This document shows, one piece after another, positions 46,350 to 57,862 of a stretch of 64,000 bases of DNA. Numbering within the stretch: the first letter of the stretch is position 1; each line of letters starts with the position of its first letter. The position numbers and the translations under genes are program-made. The notes under the pieces are model-generated. The model was not told the DNA's origin. It did no database searches and worked only from the letters and a program-made list of their open reading frames with translations. This stretch comes from Dichotomocladium elegans. Its lineage: Eukaryota; Mucoromycota; Mucoromycetes; Mucorales; Lichtheimiaceae. The stretch covers positions 868,001-932,000 of the forward strand of contig JAIXMN010000003.1 of NCBI GenBank assembly GCA_025716815.1, written 5' to 3'.

Positions 46350-48538
46350 TGGATTTAATAAAATGTCTGTATGTTTATGTACGTTGTGGGGGAGAAGCGG
46401 AAGAGGAAGAGAATAAGGGGAAACTAAATAATCACCTATATTTATTGGATACTGATAAGATCCTGGATCTCATCACGTGCCCGCTCTTTCCCAGGGTACT
46501 TTCCCAGGATGTTTAACAATAGTCTTGGTCCAATATTTGCATGTGATTGTAATATTACTTTTGCCCAAAAGAACTACGGGTCGTATAAATACAAGATCGG
46601 TCATCGTTGGCGCAAACAGCTTAGTTGACCCATGCGAAAGTTCGTCACTACCGGTTGAGCGGGCGAGGCTATTGGCCAAAGATGGAAATGATAAGCTTTT
46701 GGAGAGATAAGAAGCTGTCTTTTCATTCGCTGTTGCCGATTTTTAGGGCCGTGGGAATCTTTCTCCACCTCCCAAATCCTCCCCCCCATTAAGCTGCTCA
46801 CAGATCCCGCGGCTTTTTTTTGGTCTTGTCCAATCACCACTACCGGCCTCATCCGTTCTGACTGTAATATATCCGGGTCGGACCTCATATAAAAAAGTAA
46901 ACCATCGCCACATCTCCCACTTTTGCTGATCATCATCTCGTAGTGATCAACCATGCTAGCTTGTTACCGTCGCTAAGTTATAACTTGGACCGCCACAGAG
47001 AAACGTGTGTGTATATGGAAGAGGAAGAGGCGGGGTACCCGATTCATTAATGAGTTCTACACTTTCTTGTACAAACGATAATGTAGCATCGGAAAATGAG
47101 GAGCCTCCTGATCTTTTTAGGAGACAAATGCTGCTCTTTGACATGAGATTTCATCGGTTGTGCAGCTGATCAAATACTTTGTGTCCAGTGCGGTGGTTGT
47201 CTGATCATTCGCGAATGACAGTGCGCGCATATGTGTATGTGTATGTGGAATTCAATTTACTCTAACGGTTTATGGCTAACAGGATATATACATCACACCT
47301 CTTCTACAAGTAGTGATGCAGTATCCGCGCCTTCAGAGAAGTTTGGGGGTTTACAGATGGGCATGGGTGAGTGGGGGTCCCTTTGTCTTTCCAACTGACC
47401 AATAGCGAAACTTTGTTCAATTCTAATTCGCCAGCCAATTGTGACTCATTCCCACCATTTGATACCATTCCACCAAAAAAAAAAAAAATATCGGATAATA
47501 AAAACGGCATGGACACAGGCCTGTCAAGGCTGGAATTTCACACGGTCTACATGCGTTGCCCAGCAAAACGACAAACTGGGAAACAGTTACACAACCGTAC
47601 TCACGTAAGACCTGGGTTAGCATTCGGATGATTACGGCGCTTATTCCTCTTCTCTTTTCCGTCCAAGTTTTCTTGGTGGTAGAAAAATAAATAATATAAT
47701 AATAACTGCGACCTGCCTATTCATTACGCTCTTATCAAAATGACGTGCGCCACCAGATGCTTCAGGAACCCATACCATGCGTGTGCACACACCCACTTCA
47801 TTCTTCCCCGTGTCTGCTCTCAAATTACATATATATTTATATTAAAGAACATAAAAGTCGGGTATAGGGGGGCCTAGTGGGTGCCACATGAAATAAATAA
47901 GCTTCAATTCAGCCATCCCACGTAATCCCGTCCTTCGTTAAGCAGCACAAAAATCTTCCTTTTTTTGTTTTATTTTTATTTTTTTGTGCGCATGAACGTG
48001 ACAAATTCCCCTTCTCTGCCTAAAAGAGTCCCCACACGATAAATCGCCGCAATAAAACAGCCAATGAATGTACTAACCGAGGAGGGTAGAAGACTGACAT
48101 TTAGTAACAAATTTCCCCGCCCTTTGCAAAAGAGAAAGTAAGAGAGACGCAAGCAATGAAGACATAGATATGCACTTGCACATGTTCATGTGGGTGTGGA
48201 AGTGTCGGATGCGATATCATGAACACAAACAAAATTGGGCAATCATGTGGTAAAGATAATGCAAACGAGCCGACCCCACACCTCTGTCACCCCCATCCAT
48301 CTCTCGGAACTGCAAGTGTTTTGCTTGCGGATGGCATACTCTTTTATACTATGACTGTATTATAAAATATTCCAGGTGGAGGAATGCATCCGGCGTCTTG
48401 TATTTTCTCCCATTCATCCCTCTGTTTATGCTATTAATAACGATAAGCATATGGTACGGCGTGAGAAAAACAATGAAGATCACATTGCTGGATGGGATAC
48501 AAAGTGCTGCAGGACATAAAACTGCTTCTTATTGGATA
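46350..48538. other. Intergenic region between CSL promoter and Sec7-PH 3' end
   Basis: About 2.2 kb, no gene recognised. ORFs here have no domain motifs. The left side holds the CSL promoter. Poly-A and poly-T runs near 47475 and 47960 occur. Confidence 0.5.
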
Positions 48539-51065
48539 TCACAGCGGAACATTGCCTGTGAGCTGGAGTTCTTCATTAATTTCCTTCAATAGATCCATCT
48601 CAATGACTGTCCATGTCGGTGTATTGTTTGGACTAGATTGCTGCTGCTGCCGCTGCTGCTGCTGCTTTGGCTCCTGCCATACTTTGTTTTGCTTCCTTTG
48701 CGGTTGCTTTTGATGTTTTACGCGCAATTCGAGTGCGCCTGCGTAGGCGGTATGCTTCTGTATCTCCCTATCAATGTAATTCTTTTTCGCCCACCAATTC
48801 GCCTCAATCCGGTTCCATTTCGATGTCTTTTTCGCAATCTATTAGGCACATACATAAGCGAAAAGTTAGAGGCTCCCCACCTCCTCTCCGAGATCCTCAT
48901 TACCAGTCCCATCTGCCTATAAATAGCCATGTGCCTGCCACGATCCTCAAGCAACTCTTCAAGGCGCGACTTGATTTGTTTGAGTTTATCCATCTCACTC
49001 TTCACTTCACACCGGCCGAGCGACCCGGCAACAACAAGCGGTGGCTTCCATTCTTGGATTGGCATTCGATCCAAATCAATCCGGCCTTTGAGGACATGGG
49101 ACTCCCATCCAAAGATGGCATTGCTGACACCCTGACCTGGCTGAAGCACACTGGTCGCACAAACAGCCCAATAGTTGCATTGGTTCACCCATTCTGCTGC
49201 CTCCTTCTCAGTCCCGCAACTATAGACATATGCTCTCCCATCCGGTAAATCAAGCTTAAAGGCATGATGTGACGGTTTTTGGCCGTGTGGAATTACAAAG
49301 GCATGCGCTAGAGATATTTTCTGCGTTGCTTTTGTTTAGACGGTGAAGAAGGGGCAGGAAGAAACTCAAACTTACTTTAGTGATACCGTCCTGGCTTGTG
49401 CGCGGACGATCAAAGTGAGTTGCTGAGCGAGATCGGTGGATCGGTGCTGAAAGTTTTGCGGAGGACGAAAGTGCTCCTCCACCTATTGCCGCTGAGGTAG
49501 TTGTTGATACCGTTGTTGCCTGGGATAAGCAAATTTGTAAATACCCAGGAAAGAGCGTAAGTTGGCATTCTCGGACATCCGTTGTCTTTTTGCGGCCTTT
49601 CACAGATCTCGTTCTTTGTAGATTTTTGCAGATAAAGTATCCTTCTAAAATAGAATCCTCTGCTTGGATTTCGGTCTTCTCACCTGCCTCCCGTTGTTGC
49701 TACTCGTGAGAATGGTAATTAAATGAGCAAGGGGTGTGTGATCGCCATGACAATTTCTTTTGCGGTACCTTTTTGAGCCGCAGGGACCCCATTCTCTGCA
49801 GCAGCGAAGTTTCAGGTGTTGTTGTTATTGCCGCCCGTGCCTGTTGGGTAGCAGCAGGTCGAGTAAACCCCTGATATTTCACTGAACCATACAACTCCTA
49901 CTTGTGGATATTAGCCAACTTCCTGCTGATTTCCTCCTCTTTCACTCATATTACACCTTTAATTTTCTAACCTTTAAGCGGGAGTCCATTTCCAGTTTCC
50001 ATTGCTCCAGCCCTCCAAATCGAGAAACGTCGACCGATTGGATATGGTCTAGTAAAGTATTCATCGTATTTTTGCAAAAGGCTGAACGAGACATTCGCTG
50101 ATGACCGGTTGCGATATGCAGATCTGTATTCAGGAGCATCAACGAGTAAACAACGGCATATACGATATCTATAATAAGCAATTTAAGCAACTGATTGCCT
50201 ATTTCCGCCTAGGGAGGCAAATGGGAGCCGAGTGACGAGAGAGGAAGGGAAAAAAGCCTAACCTGGACTGCCAAACAAGTCGTGCCTGTTACATGTCCAA
50301 TATCGGTGCGCAAAGACCTCAAGGATTCGATCAATTTCTTGCGCCTCAGCCTTGAAGTATAATTTTTGACATAGCTTTCTTGAAGGACTTAGCATACATG
50401 CATACGCAGGCACAGGGTTGTGGGGCCGGGTTTACGGCCCACGGGCGGATCTAGCCCTATCAATGGGGCCCTACCTGAATGCGTCGTCGAGTTTGAGATG
50501 GGTGAAATCGAATTTTGCAAGAAACAGTTTGAGCGTGCATTGCGCAAAAGCGTTACTAGGTATCGCGAAAAAAAAATAATGCCAATGAGTCTCTCGGTTA
50601 CATACGATGGTGAAGAGGGAAACCCTACTCGTGGCCGAGAAACGAAGCCATGCTCTGGTTGGACGGGATCATGGATATGTCACCAGTCCAAAGCCGGTCT
50701 GCTACTTCCTGACATTCGTCTTTCTCTGTCATCATCGCAGGGAATGGATCCGAGCACCAGAGGTCTGTCGGAACAAGGATATTAACCCAATCAATACTGC
50801 GCAGAATGGAGCATCGCTTCCACTCGAGAAGTGACTGAGCTTCGTCATGCTGTGTGCTCGTGACACTTGGTACGGTTGTCGAAGCAGTACTACTATTACT
50901 GCAGCTAGATGATATCCGTGGTGTAACTGCACTTGTTGCGGACGACGATGTTGCTGTGGATGACAAACTCGAGGAACGAAGAGGTGGATCGATGGCCTTG
51001 TATCTTAACGAGTGGCTCCCTTGAGGTAAGACAAACATGATCAAGATGTGAGAAGGAGAAGACAA
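48539..51065 (-). CDS. Sec7-PH Arf guanine-nucleotide exchange factor (PSD/EFA6/Yel1-like)
   Basis: The first exon (51065 or the ATG at about 51036) has a Ser/Thr-rich start, then EVADRLWTGDISMIPSNQSM, the opening of a Sec7 domain. Exons then read AKFDFTHLKLDDAFR, KLCQKLYFKAEAQEIDRILE (with the conserved glutamic-finger Glu), VFAHRYWTCNRHDLFGSP and VVYSLMLLNTDLHIATGHQ. A PH domain follows (YKGYFICKNLQ-like and KKTTDVRECQLTLFPGYLQ; DLPDGRAYVYSCG-like; WVNQCNYWAV). The C-terminal helical extension is typical of this class (GVSNAIFGWE, QEWKPPLVVAGSLG, KSRLEELLEDRGRHMAIY, and a Gln-rich tail ending LTGNVPL). The family activates Arf6/Arf3 at the plasma membrane. Exon edges are approximate and upstream exons are possible. 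Confidence 0.85.
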
Positions 51066-52392
51066 AGAGAGAGAGAGAAGTGAACGAAACCGATGTTGTT
51101 CAAATTTCAGGGACTTGTCAATCTATAATTATAAAGACTGGCACGTGAGAATGTAGTAAGCGCGCCCTGTTACTTGCACAGTGTTGCCAAAAACATCACA
51201 GCCTGCAGCAATGCCGCGGTCCTTGAAGGATGCAATGAACGCCGACCCGTCCACTATCTCCTCTTTCTTCATCTCATGAGGTGAACCGGTCAGGTTAACT
51301 GAGATTAATTTCTGTATGACCTATTCTCGATTATCGTACTGGAGAGATCTTCTGCACGCTTCACAAAAGCTGCTCATACAGTTGATTCTGGTATGTGGAG
51401 TACAATGGTGGAAATACAATCACTTGATACTTTAGAATGTGATCTCCATCCTACAGTATGGAACAAAGCTCCAACTCGATCGCCTATTTTCAGTTAATTC
51501 CTAATTATTGCCATAATGAAATAGAGCTCCTTGTCAAGTCAGAGCTTTATTTCAACCAACTCAGATGGTCAGCGGGAATGCAGGGATTAGAAAGAGGAAG
51601 TTGACACCGTGGAACAGACAGAGAGTCCTATCGATGTTTTAGTTTATTAATTCGTACCACATTATCTGTCAGCATGCGAAGCATTCTTTCAAAGACAACT
51701 AAAAATAACGTGGGAACCATCCTATTGTCTATCTTGCGATGGAAACTCTGAGCTTCCATACGTTGTATGGTAATGGACAACACATCTACTCATAGAGCCG
51801 GTGTATCCTTAAATATGTGAAGTTGTTGATTACATACGTCCATGCTCTCACCTGGATAGGCTTTGGCACAGTATTGAACTGACTGCATTTTCTCTTCATA
51901 ATCGTCTTTTTTTTTGGAATTGGTATAGTGAAAATAAAGTAAATGCTGATCCTAGCCACCACCTGTTCTCGCACATTGGTGCTTAGCAGTACGTAGGCCA
52001 TTATAGCAACATCATTCACTTAAATGCTTATCACCAAGATGGATAACTTGCAAGTTATGCTCTTCTTTTTTAGTGGGAGATAGATACATGTGACATCCGT
52101 TTTTGTCGCGGATGCAACAGATGCTTACAGCAGACGTTGCTCATGTTCACCGGTCTCATGGACTTGTATATCCTGGAGGTAACCAATTTTCCTCTCAATA
52201 GGGACAGAGTGATATACAATCATTAAAATGTCGCTGCGCGCGCACACACAAAAAAAGCTCCTTTGGGAGCTCCCTGGCAAATCGGTTTTTGGTCGGCCCA
52301 GAAGAAAAAGACCTCTCTGATCGATTGATTAGCCAAAACGGCTCTTTCCTTTCTTCATTACTTTACCGCCGCCCCTCATCTTTCTCATTAAT
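51066..52392. other. Divergent intergenic region (Sec7-PH / quinone oxidoreductase)
   Basis: No gene recognised. It must hold the two promoters. Short ORFs only. Confidence 0.5.
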
Positions 52393-53902
52393 ATGCGCGC
52401 AGTCCTTTTGAAACAGCCAGGTTGCAATGCGTTTGCTGAGCGTGATATGACGCGTCAAACGATACTAATGTTGCATTTTCCGTAGGCGATGCCTCTCAAT
52501 TCTACATCGGTGAATACCCCATGCCGACGCCAGGAGACACGCAAATCCTTATCAAAGTAGAATATCTCATCAAAGTGTACATTTGCTTTGTTCAATTGAT
52601 GGATTGTCTTCCCCTCCGCCCGGAGGATGTGGGCGCGAAATAGGTCAAATGCTTCTGTCTGAACCGCATGGATATCCTTCAGCGCCAAGGTACTTATCCC
52701 CCTCCTCCTGGAGCCAGCGAAATCTTGGGCGTCGAAGTTTCGGGCATTGTGGAGTCGATCGGAAAGAACGGTAAGATAAAAAAGATAGATCAAAAGAGCC
52801 TCGTCTATTTCGATCTGACGGCGGTTAAAGTGACCAAGTTCAAGGCCGGTGATGCAGTTTTCGGCTTGATGGGCGGCGGCGGCTATGCCGAGGTATAGTG
52901 GGTGGGTGGAAGGGTATGTGCAAGCCTTACTCAATGTTGTACGCAGTATGCTGTGATGGAAGAGGGCCTTGCGATGCCCAAGCCGGCTAACTTGAGCTTT
53001 GAACAAGCGGCCGCGATTCCTGAGACCTGGTTTACTGCATATCAAGCTCTTTTTTTCGTTGGTAACCTCCAGACCGGTGAGGACGTTTTGATCCATGCTG
53101 GTGCTTCTGGGGTTGGTATTGCCGCCATCCAGTTGGCCAAGAATGCCGGCGCGTAAGTTGCGCACGAGAAAAGGAGGGAGATCATCGGGATCGTTGAATT
53201 AGTTTATTTCACTGTAGCAAGCGCATTTTTATCACGGCCGGGACGGATGAAAAAGTTGCATTTTGTAAATCGCTTGGGGCTACCCACGGCATCAATTACA
53301 AGACCCAGGACTGGGCAGACATTGTGAGTATGCATTCACAAAATACCTTCAGTTTCTCATGGGCACGCGTCTGCTTTGATTAGATTGCGAAGGAGACACA
53401 CGGCAAGGGCGTCAATTTGATCATTGATTTTATTGGCAAGGACTATTTTGAGAAGAATCTCGCAACTTTGTCTATTGATGCCCGCATGGTAATTCTGGCA
53501 TTCCTGTCAGGTAAAGTCTAAAATAAACTCTTTCTCGTCTCCCTCTCTCTCGTTATCGACAATCCCACTTTAGGTCCCGTGTTGGAAAAGGTCAACATTG
53601 GCCCCATTCTCCGAAAACGGCTCAGAGTAATATATCAACATCCCCCTACCCACCGTAACGCTGACACTGTTCTCTCGGTTGTCTAGATTGAAGGCTCTGC
53701 TCTCCGTAGCCGTCCGCTTGACTACCAAATACGCTTGCGCGATGCGCTTTACAAAAATGTTGTTGAAGAGCACTTTGCCAAGTCCACTGGCGGTTATAAG
53801 CTGTTCATTGAGGAAGAGTTTGACTGGGCGGATATCAGTGCCGCGCATCGAAAGATGGAAAGCAATGCCACAATGGGCAAGCTTGTCGTTAAAGTCACGT
53901 AA
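52393..53902 (+). CDS. NADPH:quinone oxidoreductase, TP53I3/PIG3-like (MDR superfamily)
   Basis: Starts [10 protein letters not shown] and splices to [20 protein letters not shown], then [20 protein letters not shown] and [17 protein letters not shown]. It continues [40 protein letters not shown] and the nucleotide-binding [19 protein letters not shown], then [36 protein letters not shown] and [17 protein letters not shown], ending KLVVKVT with TAA at 53900-53902. The zinc-free medium-chain dehydrogenase layout and the [16 protein letters not shown] signature match PIG3-type quinone reductases, which reduce ortho-quinones with NADPH in the cytosol. About 325 residues, with six or more introns. 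It converges on RPL12, whose stop lies only 42 bp away. Confidence 0.9.
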
Positions 53903-53943
53903 TACGTTTCGTTTATTTGCATGTTGGTGAAAAAGATATGCAT

Positions 53944-54717
53944 TTATTTCTCCTACAATAAAAAATTAGTTAAAAAAATGCCCGGGGGAAAACCATCTGT
54001 CGATCAGGTAACTTACAGGGATCTCGACTTCACCAGCATCGATGGCGGCGCAGAGGTCCTTGGGGCTCTGACCGTCAACAGTGCAACCGACCGAGTTGGC
54101 AGTACCGAGGATCTCCTTGACGGTACCCTTGAGCTCACGAGCAAACGACTTGAAGCGCATGGTGCGGGCGATCTCGATGATCTCTTCAAGAGGGATGTTG
54201 CCAGAGTGCTTGACTATCGTCGATTATCTTTGTTAGTCCCCACGCGTGTGCATATACCCGCACCTTCCATCTTCCGAGCTTACTGTTCTTCTCCTTCTTG
54301 CGATCACGTGGGGGCTCCTTGAGAGCCTTGATGACAAGAGAGGAGGCAGAGGGGACAACGGCGACCTGAGCCTGACGGTTCTGGATGGTCAGCTGGATGG
54401 TAACACGGAGACCCTTCCAGTCCTTGGTGTTCTTCATGATGTCTTCGCCGACCTTCTTGGGCGACAAACCAAGAGGACCAATCTTGGGGGCTAGTAGAAA
54501 AGATTCAAGCATTCAGTTTTCTCCTCCCTTACTTTTCCTTCCGTCGCATTGTTATTAAAATTACCCAAGGCAGAAGAAGCAGCCAATTCACCACCTAAGA
54601 AAAAAGCGGACCATGGTCAATTCGGGTGCTCAGTTTGACTTGAAAGAAGAAAAAAACCTTACCAGTAGCGCGGAGGTAGATGATCTTAACCTCAGAAGGA
54701 TCGAACTTTGGAGGCAT
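53944..54717 (-). CDS. RPL12: 60S ribosomal protein uL11 (RPL12)
   Basis: Exon 1 is [19 protein letters not shown] (54717 to about 54662). Exon 2 is [10 protein letters not shown]. Exon 3 is [20 protein letters not shown], then [20 protein letters not shown] and [13 protein letters not shown]. Exon 4 is [40 protein letters not shown] and [15 protein letters not shown] final two-codon exon (GAG AAA, then TAA at 53946-53944) closes the frame after an intron that starts gtaagt. This is the full-length eukaryotic L12, about 165 residues, which sits at the GTPase-associated centre with the P-stalk. The tiny last exon was chosen because reading through the gtaagt gives an atypical tail. Confidence 0.95.
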
Positions 54718-54742
54718 CTATTATTCCATGGAAAAGTGTCAG

Positions 54743-54774
54743 GATGGATAGATGGATGGATGGATGGATGGATG
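54743..54774. repeat. (GGAT)n microsatellite
   Basis: Seven to eight ggat units just upstream of the RPL12 ATG, within its 5' leader or promoter. Confidence 0.9.
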
Positions 54775-55234
54775 ATGAGTCTGTACCTCTGGTCAGTTGT
54801 ATGAAGGAAGAGGAAGTGCCTAGTTTGCAATCCACGCTTGTACCCATACAGGCGGCCCGACTTGGTCGGGCTTCTAATTCCGGGATTTGGGGGGCGTGGA
54901 AGGATGCAAGCACGTTGGGATAATTTATGCCGTAAATTTTTTGAAAGGGTGGGGGAGCGAACTGTTTTTTTTTTATTAAAGCAAAGTAAAATTTTGTGGG
55001 CATCATAAGGCTTTTTTTCCCCTATGTGGAAATCTGATAACTAGAAAGAAGGAAGAATACCAAGAGAACAGAAAATGGTCAGGTAAATCGAATAGCGGAT
55101 GGAAAATCACACTATTAAACGGTGAGCCAAGGAAGGGACAAAAGGACGTAGTCCGTGGTCTCTTCAACCGCAGTGCTGGAGGGAAGAGACAGTGAATAAG
55201 TATAAAGTGCTTTAACCTGATGCATGATGGTCAT

Positions 55235-56024
55235 TTACCTGGGCACGACGTCAGTGACGGTACCGGGCACGGTTGTGGTGGCGACAGTCTGGGTGAGGGT
55301 TTGGGTAGGGTTCGCCGAGGGAGAGACGGTGTGGTAGACATAGACGATCTTCTTCTTCTTTCCATCCCACTTCTTCTCCTCCTTGTCCTCCTTGTAATCT
55401 TTCTCGTCATCTTCGCAGTCTTCATCGTCATCATCCTTGTCGTCATCACCGTCGTCGCCGGCGAGGAAAGAGTTGACCTGGCGGACAAGACGGATGGCAC
55501 CCGTGCCGTCGCTGTGGGGCGAGGCAATAACGTTCAATGAAATTTCGTGATGGCCTGGAGCAAGCACGAAGGAGCCATGGCTGAAACGCTTATCCTGGAG
55601 AGCATTCTCGGGCATCTCGGCCATAATATTGGCGCCCTCATTGGTCTCGGCTTCAACTCGCGTAGAACCGATCACAGCACCGTTGTCGACAACCTCGAAG
55701 GAGTCTCCACCTAGCAGCGTTTTGACATGTCAGTTGCTACACACAAACAGCTAAAGAGGAATGGAACTCACCAAGCATGTAGTCGGTGATCTGGAGCTCG
55801 GCCGACTCAGGGAGATCCAAAACAAAGGTGCGGTCGACGACCTTGCGGTCATCCTTCATGGAGAAGTGGAATGCCTGGAATGCCTCACCCAGCTCGAGGG
55901 GGATGGCCGCGGCAGGGGCTTCTGAGCTAACCTTCATATCGGTGTTATCGCTGCGAAGAGCGGGAGCGGCAAAAGCGGCAGTGGCAAGCATGGCCGAAGA
56001 GACGAGAGCAAGAGAGAAGCGCAT
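55235..56024 (-). CDS. Secreted or cell-wall acidic protein of unknown function
   Basis: Starts MRFSLALVSSAMLATAAFAA, a clear signal peptide with an AXA cleavage motif. The first exon ends ITDYMLG and the second starts GDSFEVVDNGAVIGSTRVEA. It continues HGSFVLAPGHHEISLNVIAS and GAIRLVRQVNSFLAGDD, then an Asp/Glu/Lys-rich run and a Thr/Val/Pro-rich tail (TVATTTVPGTVTD). I do not recognise the family. The frame stops at 55237-55235, but the stop overlaps a strong donor (CAG/gtaaat). Splicing to an acceptor near 55178 would replace the last residue and add about 20 residues (AVEETTDYVLLSLPWL), ending at 55115. Both ends are possible. The tail resembles linkers of wall proteins, without an evident GPI signal in the shorter form. 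Confidence 0.8.
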
Positions 56025-56307
56025 GATGAGGATGAAAGTATGAATGAGATGCTAAGATGTTGATGATGATGGATTTCGATGGGTCTAGGATCGCCTTCAT
56101 TTTATATGAAAAAGATCTTCGTTGTCTTCAAATCTACGATCAGGCTCGGCGATATACAGCAAAGTGTATCCAGAGGGCCGGAGCATTTTGCTGCTTGTCC
56201 ATCGGCCATCAAACATGGTCAAAAGACTTATGCTTATCGGACAAATACAAGGGGTGCATCTGCGTCCACGAGGATGTTTATTTTTATATGCAAGTGTATG
56301 TTTTCTG

Positions 56308-57245
56308 TCAAATGGGCGTTAATCCAGACGCGACCATCTTCTTCGCCTTCTTTGCGCGGTAGAGTTCAATTGCCCGTTCACGCTCTGTCTCGAGTTGCAG
56401 TTTTGCAGAGGCACTCATATTTTGAAGTTTCCGCTTATGGGACGCCTTCAGCTCCTCCATCTGCTGGTCGCCTTCCGTTGCAAGTTTCGTCTTGGCCTCT
56501 AAAGTCTATTCGTGGTTGCAAATTAGTATTTGTTGAATTTAAGTCTGGCTAGTTCGGTTTCCAAACCTTCCCCCGGTTTTCTTTCTCTCTTTCTCTCTCT
56601 TACCTCTTTGCCTTTGCCTCGTGCTTTTGGCAGCTTGCTGAGGACTGGCGGAGCGTCTACCACCTCTCCGAACTTGACATCGTCTTTGAGATCGTCGAAA
56701 TCCCGTCCACCATACAGCTCACGCTGCCGTTGTTTTTTTGCTTGCTCCTTCTGTTTCCGTGCTTCGCGATTGCGTTTCTTGCGTGCGCTCAACGGCTTCG
56801 CGCTCTTGATTGATTTATTTAATTCGATCTCTACTCGGTGAGAAAACTCGCGAAGCCCCTCGCCTTCGAACATGCGAAGATTGGTTTGTTTCTATCCATC
56901 GGTGGCATAAGTTAGTTTGTCAATAAACATTAATTCTGCCCGGTCACAACCACTTCAAATGCAACCAACATAATCTCTACGAACCTTGGCATCGCCAGCA
57001 CCTTTTTTCTTTTGTTTTTTCTCTTGTTCCTTCTGCTGTTCCTTCTCTTGTTTTCTCTTCTCGGCATATTCCTTAAACTGGAATAATCGGGTAAATGCTT
57101 TGGGGGTGTCGTCCAATTGCTTAGGGTCAATGGGGAGATCGGATCTAACGGGAGATTTAGCACCTGATCCGCGAAGCCCATCCAAAGGAGTTGCTACCTA
57201 CTCGCCCTTTATCCGTTTGGGACCCTTTGCTTTTTTATGTGGCAT
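56308..57245 (-). CDS. CCDC137-like nucleolar coiled-coil protein
   Basis: Exon 1 (57245-57202) reads MPHKKAKGPKRIKGE and would hit an in-frame TAG, but a 57-nt GT-AG intron (57201-57145) bridges to SDLPIDPKQLDDTPKAFTRL and FQFKEYAEKRKQEKEQQKEQ, a Lys/Glu/Gln coiled coil. The next exon reads MFEGEGLREFSHRVEIELNK, then KRNREARKQKEQ, DDVKFGEVVDAPPVLSKLPK. The last has LQNMSASAKLQLETERERAI and ELYRAKKAKK, ending SGLTPI with TGA at 56310-56308. The DxVKFGEVVxxPPxL block and ERERA-YRxxK end match human CCDC137, a nucleolar and chromosome-periphery protein. The molecular role in fungi is not established. Confidence 0.85.
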
Positions 57246-57862
57246 AATAATATTTTATTTCAAAAATATAAAAAAAGGAAAACAAAAAGATTTCGTATCC
57301 GTGAATTGAAACCTTTTGTCAACAGAAAAAAAAAAGACACTATACCTTTGAGCTCACACTCATGGGACCCACTGGGACTCGACTGTTATTCTGCGCTCGT
57401 CTAGCAATAACCGGCACGGAAAGGAGAGAAGGAGTGTCAGTACGCCAGACGAGGCTGGCAGCAGTGGATAGAAAGGAGCGAATTTTTGTAATAAATTACG
57501 TCCCATAGAGATACATTATCCTTTAGATCCTGGAAAGGTGTATGCGATGTAATTAAGTCGATCTGATCGTCACGTGAACTTTGCTGACTTCGCCATACGT
57601 CTCTGCATCTACTATTCCTTGCCTAGCAAAACTGATTACAGGCTTCATAAAGCTTTTGGGTATCAGCGCCCTATCTGAGAAAACCTGCAGTGCTTAGCTA
57701 TTCTCCCCGAAAACGGCCAGCATTCTTCTTTTCCGTTAGAAAATCGATCCACCTAGATCTTGGCGCATTCTTGCTTTGGCAGGATTCACGCAATATGAAA
57801 TTTATTCTAATATATTACAATGTCACATTGTTCTTCAATGATATCTACGAGTATTGGATGGA
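57246..57862. other. Intergenic region between CCDC137 and MED27
   Basis: About 600 bp, no gene seen. It holds the CCDC137 promoter and the MED27 3' UTR. Confidence 0.5.

Noticed and set aside
46601..46954. 117-codon minus-strand frame upstream of CSL
   Set aside because: No domain and no conservation signal by eye. It lies in the CSL promoter.
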